Both the position numbers and the translations under genes were made by a program. A stretch of DNA of 64,000 bases from Lichenihabitans psoromatis (GTDB taxonomy: Bacteria > Pseudomonadota > Alphaproteobacteria > Rhizobiales > Beijerinckiaceae): assembly GCF_004323635.1 (NCBI RefSeq), contig NZ_CP036515.1, positions 992,001 to 1,056,000 on the forward strand, written 5' to 3'. How positions within the stretch are numbered: the first letter of the stretch is position 1; each line of letters opens with the position of its first letter. Shown piece after piece: positions 56,008 through 64,000 of this stretch. Below the pieces are notes generated by a model. It was given only the letters and a program-made list of their open reading frames with translations, had not been told where the DNA came from and searched no databases.

Positions 56008-58170
56008 ATGACGACCGTGACCGATCCTAGCGCCGCTGCGGAGGTTTTGACCATCGTGGCGCTCGCTTATGGCCTGCTCGACACCATGCCGACCGCGCAA
56101 CCTTTTCTTGCAGCGTGGCCGGACCAGTACGACGGTCGGCCGTTCGCCCCGCAGGGTTGCCCCGTCTTGACATGGCTCGACGAGATCGCCGCCAACACCA
56201 CGCCCGCCACCGCGCCTCTGGTCGCTGCTCTCTCGACCGCCGCCGCGGCCCTGGCCTGGCGTCAATCCTACACGGCCGCCGATTTCGGCGCCGCCTTCCT
56301 TGATGGCTACGGCTGGACCGAATTGATCGGCACCAAGGGGCCGGTCCCAAGCGCGACCATCGCCTGCGGCTTTCTCATGCTCGGCCCGTGGACGCAGTAT
56401 CCCGCTCACGCGCATGCGGCCGAAGAGCTTTACGTGCCGCTTTCGGGCACGGCTCTCTGGACACGGGGCGACGAGGCTCCCGTCCGCCATCGTCCCGGCG
56501 CGCCGATCCACCACCCGGCCTGGATCTCGCATGCCATGTCGACCGAAGCCGAGCCTCTCCTGGCGCTTTACCTGTGGCGGGGCGGCGATCTTGCCGCGAA
56601 ACCGCAGATCACCGGCCGCTCGTCTCCCTTCTCTTACCCCCCGAAAGCCTCCGGCATGCCCATCGCGCTTGGACGAGACCGCCTCACCGTCGCCGACGTC
56701 AGACAGGTGGCCCGAGACGGGGTCGTGGCCACACTCGATCCGGACGCCGCGCGCACCATGCTGGCGTCGCAAGCCGTGCTGCAGGACTGGCTTCAGGCGG
56801 ATCGGCCGGTTTACGGTCTGACGCGCGGCCTCGGCAATCAAGCCACGATCGCGATTCCCTCCGAGGATCGCCGCCTGTTCAGCGAAGCGATGCTGAAGGC
56901 GAGAGCCTCGGGCGCGGGTGGCTCGTTCGCGCCCGACATCGTTCGGGCGGCCCTTTTCGTTCGCGCCGCGACGCTAGCGCGGGGCGGCGCGGGTGCTCGG
57001 CCTCTCATCGTCGAGACCCAACTCGCGATGCTGAACCAGAACGTCACGCCGCGCGTGCCGCAAATTGGCTCGATCGGCACATCGGATCTCATGCTCTGCG
57101 CCAATATGGGCCTGCCGCTGATCGGACTCGGCGAGGCAACATTCGAGGGCAAGCTGCTGCCGGGTGCCGAGGCGATGCGGCGCGCCGGGATCGGCACCGT
57201 GCAACTGACCGAAAAGGAAGGTCTGGCGCTCTGTAGTTCGAATGCCGTGTCGATCGGCTATGGCGCGCTGGTGATCGCCGATCTCCTCGATCTTCTGGAT
57301 CTCGCCGATGCCGTGTTGGCCATGACCTACGAGGCATTCATGGGCAACCCGAGCCCGTTCGATGCGCGGGTCGCGGCCCATCATCCGGCGCCCGGGCAGG
57401 TCGAGGCGGCCGAGCGGCTGCGTCGGATGTTGGCCGGATCGGCCCTGTTCGAGCCGGGCGTTCCCCGTCGCGTGCAAGACCCGATCAGCCTGCGCTGCGC
57501 CACCCACGTGCATGGCGCCGCCCGAACCGCGCTGCGCTGGGCGCAGGACGCTGTCGATGCCGAACTGAACGCGGCGGCCGACAATCCGCTGATCCTGATC
57601 GACGATGCGGAGATCCTGTCGACGGGCAATTTTCACACGGCCGCCATGGCGGTCGCGTTCGACGCCCTTCGCCTGGCGCTGGCGCAACTCGGCACGATCG
57701 CGTCCCAGCGCACCGCGCGTCTGCTCGATCCGGAGGTGTCCGGGCTCGGCGGTCTGCTGACCCGGATCGGGGTCACCAAATCCGGCGTGGGTCTCCTCAG
57801 CCTCGTCAGTCACACGCTGGATCGCGAGTCGCGGGCTTGCTCGGCCCCCGTATCGAACGATGGGGCGACACCATTCGGCGTCGAGGATCAGGCTCCTATG
57901 ACCCTGTCGGCGGTGCGACGGACGGCTGATCAGATCGGTTTTCTGCAGCAGATCCTCGCCTGCGAAATGATGGTGGCGGCCCAGGCGCTCGACATACGGC
58001 CGTTGCGGCCCTCCGCGCCGGTCGTCGCGGCGCTTTATGGCTTCGTTCGGCGTCATGTCACGGTTCTCGACGAGGATCGCAGCACGACGGCCGATCTCGA
58101 AAACCTGCATCACGCGATCCGCGACGGCGGCGCTCTCGCCGTTGTCCGCACCAGCCTCGATATGGCGTGA
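56008..58170 (+). CDS. Fusion of DMSP-lyase-like cupin and aromatic ammonia-lyase-like domain with altered active site
   Basis: A 720-residue two-domain protein. Residues ~1-205 resemble the DddL/DMSP-lyase cupin family, with the metal site YPAHAHAAEELYVPLSG (H134, H136, E140) and HHPAWISHAM (H168, H169, H175) and the LALYLWRGGDL ending. Residues ~215-720 have the histidine/phenylalanine ammonia-lyase fold: VYGLTRGLGNQ (loop Y269), GEATFEGKLLPGAEAM, EKEGLALCSSNAV, QDPISLRC (R496), LNAAADNPL and GVEDQAPM (E626). The MIO-forming Ala-Ser-Gly is Thr-Ser-Asp (T358-D360), the usual active-site Asn is Ser (S410), and the usual Tyr of QDxYSLRC is I493. A MIO-free lyase is therefore likely. GGAG precedes the ATG. 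Substrate unknown; the binding-protein gene follows. Confidence 0.85.
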   Translation: MTTVTDPSAAAEVLTIVALAYGLLDTMPTAQPFLAAWPDQYDGRPFAPQGCPVLTWLDEIAANTTPATAPLVAALSTAAAALAWRQSYTAADFGAAFLDGYGWTELIGTKGPVPSATIACGFLMLGPWTQYPAHAHAAEELYVPLSGTALWTRGDEAPVRHRPGAPIHHPAWISHAMSTEAEPLLALYLWRGGDLAAKPQITGRSSPFSYPPKASGMPIALGRDRLTVADVRQVARDGVVATLDPDAARTMLASQAVLQDWLQADRPVYGLTRGLGNQATIAIPSEDRRLFSEAMLKARASGAGGSFAPDIVRAALFVRAATLARGGAGARPLIVETQLAMLNQNVTPRVPQIGSIGTSDLMLCANMGLPLIGLGEATFEGKLLPGAEAMRRAGIGTVQLTEKEGLALCSSNAVSIGYGALVIADLLDLLDLADAVLAMTYEAFMGNPSPFDARVAAHHPAPGQVEAAERLRRMLAGSALFEPGVPRRVQDPISLRCATHVHGAARTALRWAQDAVDAELNAAADNPLILIDDAEILSTGNFHTAAMAVAFDALRLALAQLGTIASQRTARLLDPEVSGLGGLLTRIGVTKSGVGLLSLVSHTLDRESRACSAPVSNDGATPFGVEDQAPMTLSAVRRTADQIGFLQQILACEMMVAAQALDIRPLRPSAPVVAALYGFVRRHVTVLDEDRSTTADLENLHHAIRDGGALAVVRTSLDMA

Positions 58171-58284
58171 ATCGTCACGCGTGTGGCCCGCTTCCTGCTA
58201 AGGTCGAGCCGCTCAGAGCCGAGCCGCTTCAAAGGTCGAGCGTCTCCGAAGGTCGCGTCAAGAACTCAACAAGGTGGGATCGCC

Positions 58285-59946
58285 ATGAACCGGATTTCGA
58301 ACGCCTATAGCCGCTTGCGCGGACAGCTCGGTGCCGTCGAGAACGATCTGATTGATGAATTCGTAAGCGGTAAGATCGATCGCCGCACATTTCTGCGCCA
58401 CGGCAGCATGTTGGGGCTTTCGCTTCCCCTCTTGGGCGGTATGGCGGGCGGGGTCGGTCTGCTGTCGGGATCGACGTCGGCGCGGGCCGAGCCGAAGGCT
58501 GGCGCCACGATCCGGGTCGCGGCGGTTACTCCCGCCGCAGCCATGAACCCGGTCAGCATCGCCGATCAGGGCGGCCTGACGCTGCTGATTCAGACCGGAG
58601 AATTTCTGTGCGTCACGCAGCCCGATCTGACGCTGAAACCCTCTCTTGCGCTCAGCTGGTCGCATAACGAGGATAGTTCGGTCTGGACGTTCAAGCTCCG
58701 CAGCGGCGTGACATACCACACCGGGCAGACCTTCAAGGCCGATGACGTGATCGCGACGATCGATCGTTTGGCCGACCCCAAAAACGCATCCAATGCGCTG
58801 TCGGCCTTCAAGGGCATCCTGTCCAAGGGCAATACCAAGAAGGTCGATGACCTGACGGTCGAGTTCCACCTCGATGCGCCCTATGGCAGCTTCCCTTACG
58901 TGGTGTCGTCGGACAATTACAATTGCATCATGCTGCCGGCCGATTTCGCCGGCGATTTCGAGAAGGACTGGACCGGCACGGGGCCGTTCAAGCTCGAAAA
59001 ATATACGCCGAAGGTCGGGGCGAATTTCGTCCGGTTCGACGGCTATTGGGGTGAAAAGTCTCTGCCCGATCGGGTCGAATTCGTGTTCTACGACGCGCTC
59101 CAGCCGCGGGTGCTCGCACTGCAGGGCGGCCAAGCCGACATGATCGATCAGGTTCCGGTCGCGGGCGGCCAAGCGCTGCTGAACGATCCGAACTTCACGG
59201 TCATTCGCGAGAAGAGCGCCGCGCATGAGCAAGTCCATATGCGCTGCGACACCGGGCCGTTCCAGGACAAGCGCGTGCGTCAAGCCATGGCGCTCAGCAT
59301 CGATCGCACCAAGCTTGTGGCGGGCCTGTTCCGGGGCTTTGCGGCGGTCGGCAACGACAGCCCGTTCGCGCCCGCTTTCCCGTCCACCGATACGACTGTT
59401 CCGCAACGCAAGCAGGACCTGCAGAAGGCCAAGCAGCTGATGGAAGCGGCCGGCGTCGGCAAGGGCTTCAAGGTGACCCTGACGACCGAGCGCTATATCG
59501 AAATCCCCGATTACGCCATTCTGCTGCAAAATTTCGCACGGCCGCTCGGGATCGACATCACGCTCAACGTCGAGTCGCAGGACGCCTATTACGGCAAGGC
59601 GGTGTTCGGGCAGTCGGATTGGCTCGACAGCACCATGGGCATCACCGACTATGGCCAGCGCGGCGTGCCGAACGTCTACTTGCGGGCCCCGCTGCTGAGC
59701 GATGGAACCTGGAACGGCGCGCATTTCAAGAACCCCGAATACGACACCCTGGTGACCCAATTCGGCAAAACCGGCGACATCGGCGGTCAACGCGAAGTCG
59801 CGGGCAAGATCCAGAACCTGCTGCTCGACGAAACGCCGATCATCTTCGCTTATTTCTACGACTATCTCGTCGTGACCAAGAAGACGCTGGTCGGCATCCC
59901 GCCGATCGCCAACCGTCTGTTCCTGGATCGCGCCGGCTTCGCTTGA
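58285..59946 (+). CDS. Dipeptide/oligopeptide-type periplasmic binding protein with Tat signal
   Basis: A 553-residue family 5 solute-binding protein. The N-terminus carries a twin-arginine signal (KIDRRTFLRHGSMLGLSLPL) with an unusually long n-region of about 36 residues, so it is probably exported folded. The mature part has WTFKLRSGVTYHTGQTFKADD and TGTGPFKLEKYTP, both family signatures. No permease or ATPase genes accompany it; the DppBC-D/F genes at 37230-41130 lack a binding protein and could be its partners. It is 114 bases downstream of the cupin-lyase fusion, probably one transcript, ending at the terminator at 59958. Confidence 0.9.
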   Translation: MNRISNAYSRLRGQLGAVENDLIDEFVSGKIDRRTFLRHGSMLGLSLPLLGGMAGGVGLLSGSTSARAEPKAGATIRVAAVTPAAAMNPVSIADQGGLTLLIQTGEFLCVTQPDLTLKPSLALSWSHNEDSSVWTFKLRSGVTYHTGQTFKADDVIATIDRLADPKNASNALSAFKGILSKGNTKKVDDLTVEFHLDAPYGSFPYVVSSDNYNCIMLPADFAGDFEKDWTGTGPFKLEKYTPKVGANFVRFDGYWGEKSLPDRVEFVFYDALQPRVLALQGGQADMIDQVPVAGGQALLNDPNFTVIREKSAAHEQVHMRCDTGPFQDKRVRQAMALSIDRTKLVAGLFRGFAAVGNDSPFAPAFPSTDTTVPQRKQDLQKAKQLMEAAGVGKGFKVTLTTERYIEIPDYAILLQNFARPLGIDITLNVESQDAYYGKAVFGQSDWLDSTMGITDYGQRGVPNVYLRAPLLSDGTWNGAHFKNPEYDTLVTQFGKTGDIGGQREVAGKIQNLLLDETPIIFAYFYDYLVVTKKTLVGIPPIANRLFLDRAGFA

Positions 59947-59957
59947 GCCGCAACGTC

Positions 59958-59990
59958 GGAGGCCGCGCATTCTCGCGGCCTCCTCTTTCT
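59958..59990 (+). terminator. Rho-independent terminator
   Basis: GGAGGCCGCG (59958-59967), a 6-base loop, CGCGGCCTCC (59974-59983), then TCTTTCT. A perfect 10-pair GC-rich stem with a T-rich tail, 11 bases after the binding-protein stop. It closes the cupin-lyase and binding-protein unit. Confidence 0.85.
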
Positions 59991-60025
59991 ATCTCGCAAG
60001 AAGCATATGAGCGGAAGTCTGCCCT

Positions 60026-60940
60026 GTGATCTCCTCGCCGCGTGACCTCGTCGGATACGGGTCGGAACCGCCGCATCCGCAATGGCCGAACAGGGCGCGC
60101 CTCGCGCTCAATGTCGTGGTCAATTACGAGGAAGGCGCCGAATATACGCTGCTGAACGGTGATGATCGGCCCGAGACGATCCTATCAGAGGTCGGTTCTG
60201 GCGCTCCCGCGATGGGCACCCGGGACCTCGCGATGGAGTCGATGTATGATTATGGCGGCCGTGCCGGGGTGTGGCGGCTTCTGCGCGCGCTGACGGATCG
60301 TGGCATCGTGCCGACCTGCTACGCCATCGGGCTGGCGTTTGAGCAGAACCCGCGCGTCGCGGAGGCCTTCGCGAAAGCGGGTTGCGATTTTGTCGGACAT
60401 GGCTGGCGCTGGATCGACTATGCGAGGGTATCGATCGATGAGGAGCGCGACCATATCGGCCGCTGCCTCGAGACGATCGAGCGGCTGACCGGTGAGCGAC
60501 CCGCCGGCTGGTACACGGGGCGGATGAGCCTCGACACGCGGCGCCTCGCAGTCGAGCACGGCATTCTTTACGACAGCGACGCTTATTGTGACGACCTGCC
60601 GTTCTGGACGCCGGTCGGCCGCACAAGCCATCTCGTCGTGCCGCATGCCTTCGACACCAACGACAGTCGCATGGCGCGCAACCAGGATCTCGCAGCCGGA
60701 TCGGACTTCTTCGACTATCTCCGCGACAGTTTCGACGTGCTCTACGCTGAAGGCCTGACTGCCCCGAAGATGATGACCGTCAGCCTTCATTGCAGGCTGG
60801 CCGGCAGGCCGGGGCGCATCGCAGCCCTGACCCGGTTTCTGGAGCATGTGTTGGCTCACGACCGGGTCTGGATCTGTCGCCGCATCGAGATCGCACGGCA
60901 TTGGCGGGCGACGTTTCCGCCGCCAGCCGAGACGCCTTAA
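60026..60940 (+). CDS. puuE: PuuE-type allantoinase (polysaccharide-deacetylase-fold)
   Basis: Metal-independent allantoinase family of the polysaccharide deacetylase fold, which opens the allantoin hydantoin ring to allantoate. The 304-residue protein starts RDLVGYGSEPPHPQWPNRAR and continues NVVVNYEEGAEYTLLNGD, both hallmarks of PuuE. FVGHGWRWIDY holds the active-site His/Trp region, and PAGWYTGRMSLDTRRL follows. The start is a GTG at 60026. A related N-carbamoyl or amide substrate cannot be excluded. Its TAA shares the TTAA at 60937-60940 with the stop of the convergent molybdenum hydroxylase gene. Confidence 0.86.
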   Translation: MISSPRDLVGYGSEPPHPQWPNRARLALNVVVNYEEGAEYTLLNGDDRPETILSEVGSGAPAMGTRDLAMESMYDYGGRAGVWRLLRALTDRGIVPTCYAIGLAFEQNPRVAEAFAKAGCDFVGHGWRWIDYARVSIDEERDHIGRCLETIERLTGERPAGWYTGRMSLDTRRLAVEHGILYDSDAYCDDLPFWTPVGRTSHLVVPHAFDTNDSRMARNQDLAAGSDFFDYLRDSFDVLYAEGLTAPKMMTVSLHCRLAGRPGRIAALTRFLEHVLAHDRVWICRRIEIARHWRATFPPPAETP

Positions 60941-63177
60941 AGCAGTTTCTCCAAGCGGATCGGAGTTTCGCGGGCACGAATCCCGGTCGCATGCCAGACT
61001 GCATTGCCGATCGCGCCTGCCGTGCCGGTCACGCCGATCTCGCCGACGCCCTTGATGCCGAGCGCATTGACGTGGGAATCATGTTCCTCGATCAGAATGG
61101 CCTCGAGCGACGGCACGTCGGCATTCACCGGCACGTGATATTCGGCGAGATTGGCGTTGACGATGCGGCCCGTGCGACGATCCATGGTGGCTCGCTCCTG
61201 CAGCGCGAACGAAATCCCCCAGATCATACCGCCGAAATATTGGCTGCGAACCATGCGGGGATTGATGACCCGGCCGGCCGCGAACGCCCCGACCAGACGC
61301 GATACGCGCACCTGACCAAGATCGGGGTCGACCTTTACCTCTGCGAAGACCGCGCCATGCGCGTGCATCGCATAATCCTTCTGGGTCGCGGGGTCGGCTG
61401 CAGCCTGCCCCTTGCCCTGGATCGAGGCCTGCCCAGCACGGGTGAGAATCGTCTCGTAACTCTCACTCCGGCTTTCGTCATCGCGTCGGAAGAGACGACC
61501 ATCGCGGGCCACGACACCCGTATTCCCAGCGCCATAGAGCGGCGAGCGGTCATCGTTGGTGGCAAGTTCCGCAAGTGCAGCGATCACGGCCCCACCCGCG
61601 TTATGGATCGCCGTGCCGGCCGTCGCCGTATGGGCCGATCCCCCCGCAATCCCGGCGTTGGGCAGGTCGGACGTCCCCATGTTGAACGTCAGCTTCTCGA
61701 GCGGCAGGCCAACCCCGTCAGCCGCGATCTGCGCCAGAGCGGTCCAGGCGCCCTGCCCCATGTCCTGGGCGCCGATATCGACCGTTCCGGTCCCATCGGC
61801 GCGAAGTTCGGCGCGCGCCTCGGCTTGAAACATCAGAGCCGGGAAGGTCGCGGTGCCGACTCCCCAGCCAACCAGAAGGCCGGCCTCGTCGCGCATCTGC
61901 CGTGAAGCGAGCGGTCGCCCCGCCCAACCAAAACGTTTCGCACCCTGCTCATAGCATTCACGCAGCGCCTTCGAGGAGAACGGCTTGCCCGACAGCGGCT
62001 CGGCCTCGGCATAGTTCTTAAGGCGAAATTCCAGCGGGTCCATGCCGCAGGCAAAGGCCATTTCGTCGATCGCGCCTTCCAGCGCCACGCTGCCCGACGC
62101 CTCGCCCGGTGCGCGCATGAACAGCGGCGTGCCGGTATCGAGGCGCACGGCCTCGTAGGTGGTCGACAGCGCCGGGGTGGCATACAGCGTGTGCGTGACG
62201 CCGCCGGCCGGTTCGAAGAAATCATCGAAGCTGCTGGAGGCCGCGACCGTGTGGTGATCGATCGCGGTCAACGATCCATCCGCCATGGCGCCCATTTTTA
62301 GCGTCTGTCGGGTCGGCGACCGATGGCCCACAGGCCCGTACATCTGGTCGCGGCGCAGCACCAGCTTGACCGGCTTGCCCACCAGCTTCGCCGCCATGAT
62401 GCCGAGAATTTGCGGCCCTGAAATCAAGCCCTTCGACCCGAAACCGCCACCCAGGAAGGGGCTGCGGATGAAGATGTCGGCGGCATCGATGCCGAACAAT
62501 CCGGCGATGCGGGCCTGAGCCATCGCCATGCCCTGGCTCGGCGTATCGATGGTGAGGTGATCGCCGTCCCATGCCGCGACGATCGCATGCGGCTCCATGG
62601 CATTGTGATATTGCGCCGGCGTATCGTAGGTCGCTTCGATGCGACGATCGGCCGACGCCAGTCCCGCTTCGACGTCGCCATGCGTGTCCTTGGAGGGCGA
62701 GCCGACCCCAACCGAATCCGGCACGAACCGAGGCGCGTCGTCGAAGTCGACCCGGGCGGTCTCGACGTCATAGGTGGGGTGAAGCAGCGCCGCGCCTTCG
62801 GTTGCGGCCTCGAGCGAGGTGGCGACCACGACCGCGATCGACTGATTGGCGTAACGAACCTGATCGTTCTGCAACAATTCCATTCTGAACGTGAAGGGCG
62901 TGCCCTTCAGGTCCGGATCCTGCGCAAGCGTCGGTGCATTAGCCGGCGTCATGACGTCGACGACGCCCGGATGAGCCTTGGCGGCCGCGAGATCGAGGGC
63001 GACGACCCGTCCCCGCGCGGTCGTGCTGGTGGCGATCACGGCATAGAGCATATCGGCGGGGTGATGGTCGGCCGCATAACGGGCGCGGCCCGTGACCTTG
63101 AGCATGCCTTCGGCACGGGTCAGCGATTGGCCGATGCTGGAGCCATGGCGAACGTGGACGGGAGCGGTGTCAGACAT
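60937..63177 (-). CDS. Molybdenum hydroxylase large subunit (PaoC/xanthine dehydrogenase family)
   Basis: Large, molybdopterin-binding subunit of an oxidoreductase that hydroxylates an aldehyde or N-heterocycle with water. The 746-residue protein has GKVTGRARYAADH-type N-terminal sequence (here LKVTGRARYAADHH), FLGGGFGSKG and MRAPGEASGSVALEG for the cofactor, VDIGAQDMGQG, and the catalytic glutamate in IKGVGEIGVTGTAGAIGN. AAGGAG lies 9 bases before the ATG at 63177. The order (this gene last, FAD subunit before it) matches PaoABC-type aldehyde oxidoreductases; an N-heterocycle substrate is equally possible in this ring-opening neighbourhood. Confidence 0.9.
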   Translation of the reverse strand: MSDTAPVHVRHGSSIGQSLTRAEGMLKVTGRARYAADHHPADMLYAVIATSTTARGRVVALDLAAAKAHPGVVDVMTPANAPTLAQDPDLKGTPFTFRMELLQNDQVRYANQSIAVVVATSLEAATEGAALLHPTYDVETARVDFDDAPRFVPDSVGVGSPSKDTHGDVEAGLASADRRIEATYDTPAQYHNAMEPHAIVAAWDGDHLTIDTPSQGMAMAQARIAGLFGIDAADIFIRSPFLGGGFGSKGLISGPQILGIMAAKLVGKPVKLVLRRDQMYGPVGHRSPTRQTLKMGAMADGSLTAIDHHTVAASSSFDDFFEPAGGVTHTLYATPALSTTYEAVRLDTGTPLFMRAPGEASGSVALEGAIDEMAFACGMDPLEFRLKNYAEAEPLSGKPFSSKALRECYEQGAKRFGWAGRPLASRQMRDEAGLLVGWGVGTATFPALMFQAEARAELRADGTGTVDIGAQDMGQGAWTALAQIAADGVGLPLEKLTFNMGTSDLPNAGIAGGSAHTATAGTAIHNAGGAVIAALAELATNDDRSPLYGAGNTGVVARDGRLFRRDDESRSESYETILTRAGQASIQGKGQAAADPATQKDYAMHAHGAVFAEVKVDPDLGQVRVSRLVGAFAAGRVINPRMVRSQYFGGMIWGISFALQERATMDRRTGRIVNANLAEYHVPVNADVPSLEAILIEEHDSHVNALGIKGVGEIGVTGTAGAIGNAVWHATGIRARETPIRLEKLL

Positions 63178-64000
63178 GAAGGGCGGCTCCTTCGGGTTGG
63201 GCAAAGACGGAAGCCGGCAAGGCGGGCATGTGCTCCGGCGTGCCACGGGCAGCGAGACTGATGGCCCGCGCGACGACACGGCGCGCGAGTTCGATTTTGG
63301 CGGCGTTGTGGCCGGATGGTTTGGCATCGGCTAGCGCCGCCGCCGCCGCTTCGGTGAACGCTGCCTCGCCCACGGTCTTTCCGACGAGAACGCGCTCCGC
63401 GTCACGGGCGCGCCAGGGTTTCAGCGCCACACTGCCGAGCGCCACACGCGCCTCGACGATCGTCGATCCGTCGAGCTTGAGCGCCACGGCCGCCGACACG
63501 GCTGCGAATGCATAAGACGTGCGCTCGCGGACCTTGAGATAACGCGAATGATCGGCGAACCCGGCTGACGATGCCGGGATCCGAATCGCGACGACGAGAT
63601 CGCCGGGCTCGAGCACCGTCTCGCGCTGCGGCTCATCGCCGGGCAGGCGATAGAAGGCGTCGAGCGGAACGTCGCGGCGCCCGCCGCGCCCCTCAATTTC
63701 GACCACGGCATCGAGGGCGACGAGAGGCACACAGAAATCCGACGGATGGGTCGCGATACATTGGGGGCTCCACCCCAGCACCGCATGAAGATCGTTTTCA
63801 CCGCCCATGGCGTCGCAGCCTGATCCCGGCTCGCGTTTGTTGCAGGCGCTCGCAAGATCGAAGAAGTAGGCGCAGCGGGTGCGTTGCAGGAGATTACCGC
63901 CTGCGGTCGCCGCATTGCGAAGCTGCGCCGATGCGCCGGACAACAAAGCCTCCGCTACCGCGGGGTAGCGGGTCGAAACCTCGGGGTGATAGGCGATGTC
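63170..64000 (-). CDS. Molybdenum hydroxylase FAD-binding subunit (PaoB-like), 5' end outside the window
   Basis: Middle subunit of the same enzyme, open through the right edge (about 276 residues visible). The FAD site is ATAGGNLLQRTRC, followed by the cysteine set RCAYFFDLASACNKREPGSG with a further Cys, which in PaoB-type subunits binds a 4Fe-4S cluster. QCIATHPSDFCVPLVALDA and YLKVRERTSYAFAAVSAA follow. It overlaps the large-subunit start by 8 bases. The small 2Fe-2S subunit gene is expected just beyond position 64000. Confidence 0.9.
   Translation of the reverse strand, partial: DIAYHPEVSTRYPAVAEALLSGASAQLRNAATAGGNLLQRTRCAYFFDLASACNKREPGSGCDAMGGENDLHAVLGWSPQCIATHPSDFCVPLVALDAVVEIEGRGGRRDVPLDAFYRLPGDEPQRETVLEPGDLVVAIRIPASSAGFADHSRYLKVRERTSYAFAAVSAAVALKLDGSTIVEARVALGSVALKPWRARDAERVLVGKTVGEAAFTEAAAAALADAKPSGHNAAKIELARRVVARAISLAARGTPEHMPALPASVFAQPEGAALHV

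Noticed and set aside
58258..59970. 570-codon antisense frame opposite the family 5 binding protein
   Set aside because: The plus-strand gene has a Tat signal and family signatures; the antisense product resembles nothing.

Overview
The window is GC-rich, densely packed DNA. Most operons use ATGA-type stop/start overlaps, and the gene families point to an alphaproteobacterium, probably a soil- or plant-associated member of the Hyphomicrobiales (Rhizobiales). That assignment is inferred from gene content; there is no rRNA, tRNA or other marker gene here. I saw no CRISPR array, phage, replication origin or RNA gene. The content is almost entirely catabolic: uptake systems for small nitrogen compounds, the enzymes that take those compounds apart, and many one-gene regulators (three GntR/FCD, one TetR, one XRE-cupin, one AraC, one LysR).

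Positions 1-25400 form a polyamine, agmatine and gamma-glutamyl-amine region. It holds the end of one spermidine/putrescine-type ABC transporter (1-1737) and a complete second one (9301-13176). Around them lie two omega-aminotransferases, an agmatine deiminase and an agmatinase (two routes from agmatine), two PuuB-like FAD amine oxidoreductases, an aldehyde dehydrogenase, a gamma-glutamyltransferase, two M20 deacylases, an amidase, two GNAT acetyltransferases and a PuuR-like XRE-cupin regulator. The likely flow is import, transamination or oxidation of the amine, oxidation of the aldehyde, and release of glutamate or GABA-type products.

Positions 25500-32700 hold three small unknown genes and then a minus-strand operon: amino-acid binding protein, permease, ATPase, a class V PLP enzyme and a hydantoinase, with a divergent GntR regulator. 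Positions 32700-41130 carry a MAPEG membrane protein, an MscS channel with a cyclic-nucleotide-binding domain, an AraC regulator facing an MDR dehydrogenase, and a DppB-DppC-(DppD/F fusion) peptide or opine transporter without its binding protein.

Positions 41131-47239 are the accessory part. A 316-bp 3' end of the DppD/F gene is duplicated about 4.2 kb downstream as a frameshifted fragment. The two copies bracket a redox module (membrane protein, Old Yellow Enzyme, peroxiredoxin-like protein, LysR). A complete 1526-bp IS1182-type element lies just beyond.

Positions 47240-64000 hold a second catabolic block: a secreted SMP-30/gluconolactonase, an epimerase-type SDR, three more SDRs, a metal-ligand-poor amidohydrolase, an N-carbamoyl-D-amino-acid hydrolase with a hydantoinase, a periplasmic dipeptide-type binding protein, a PuuE-type allantoinase and a PaoBC-like molybdenum hydroxylase that runs off the right edge. 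In its centre is the most unusual gene of the window (56008-58170): a DMSP-lyase-like cupin fused to a histidine/phenylalanine ammonia-lyase fold whose MIO-forming triad and other catalytic positions are changed. Together these genes look like a pathway for an N-heterocyclic or onium amino-acid-like compound; the substrate cannot be read from the sequence.
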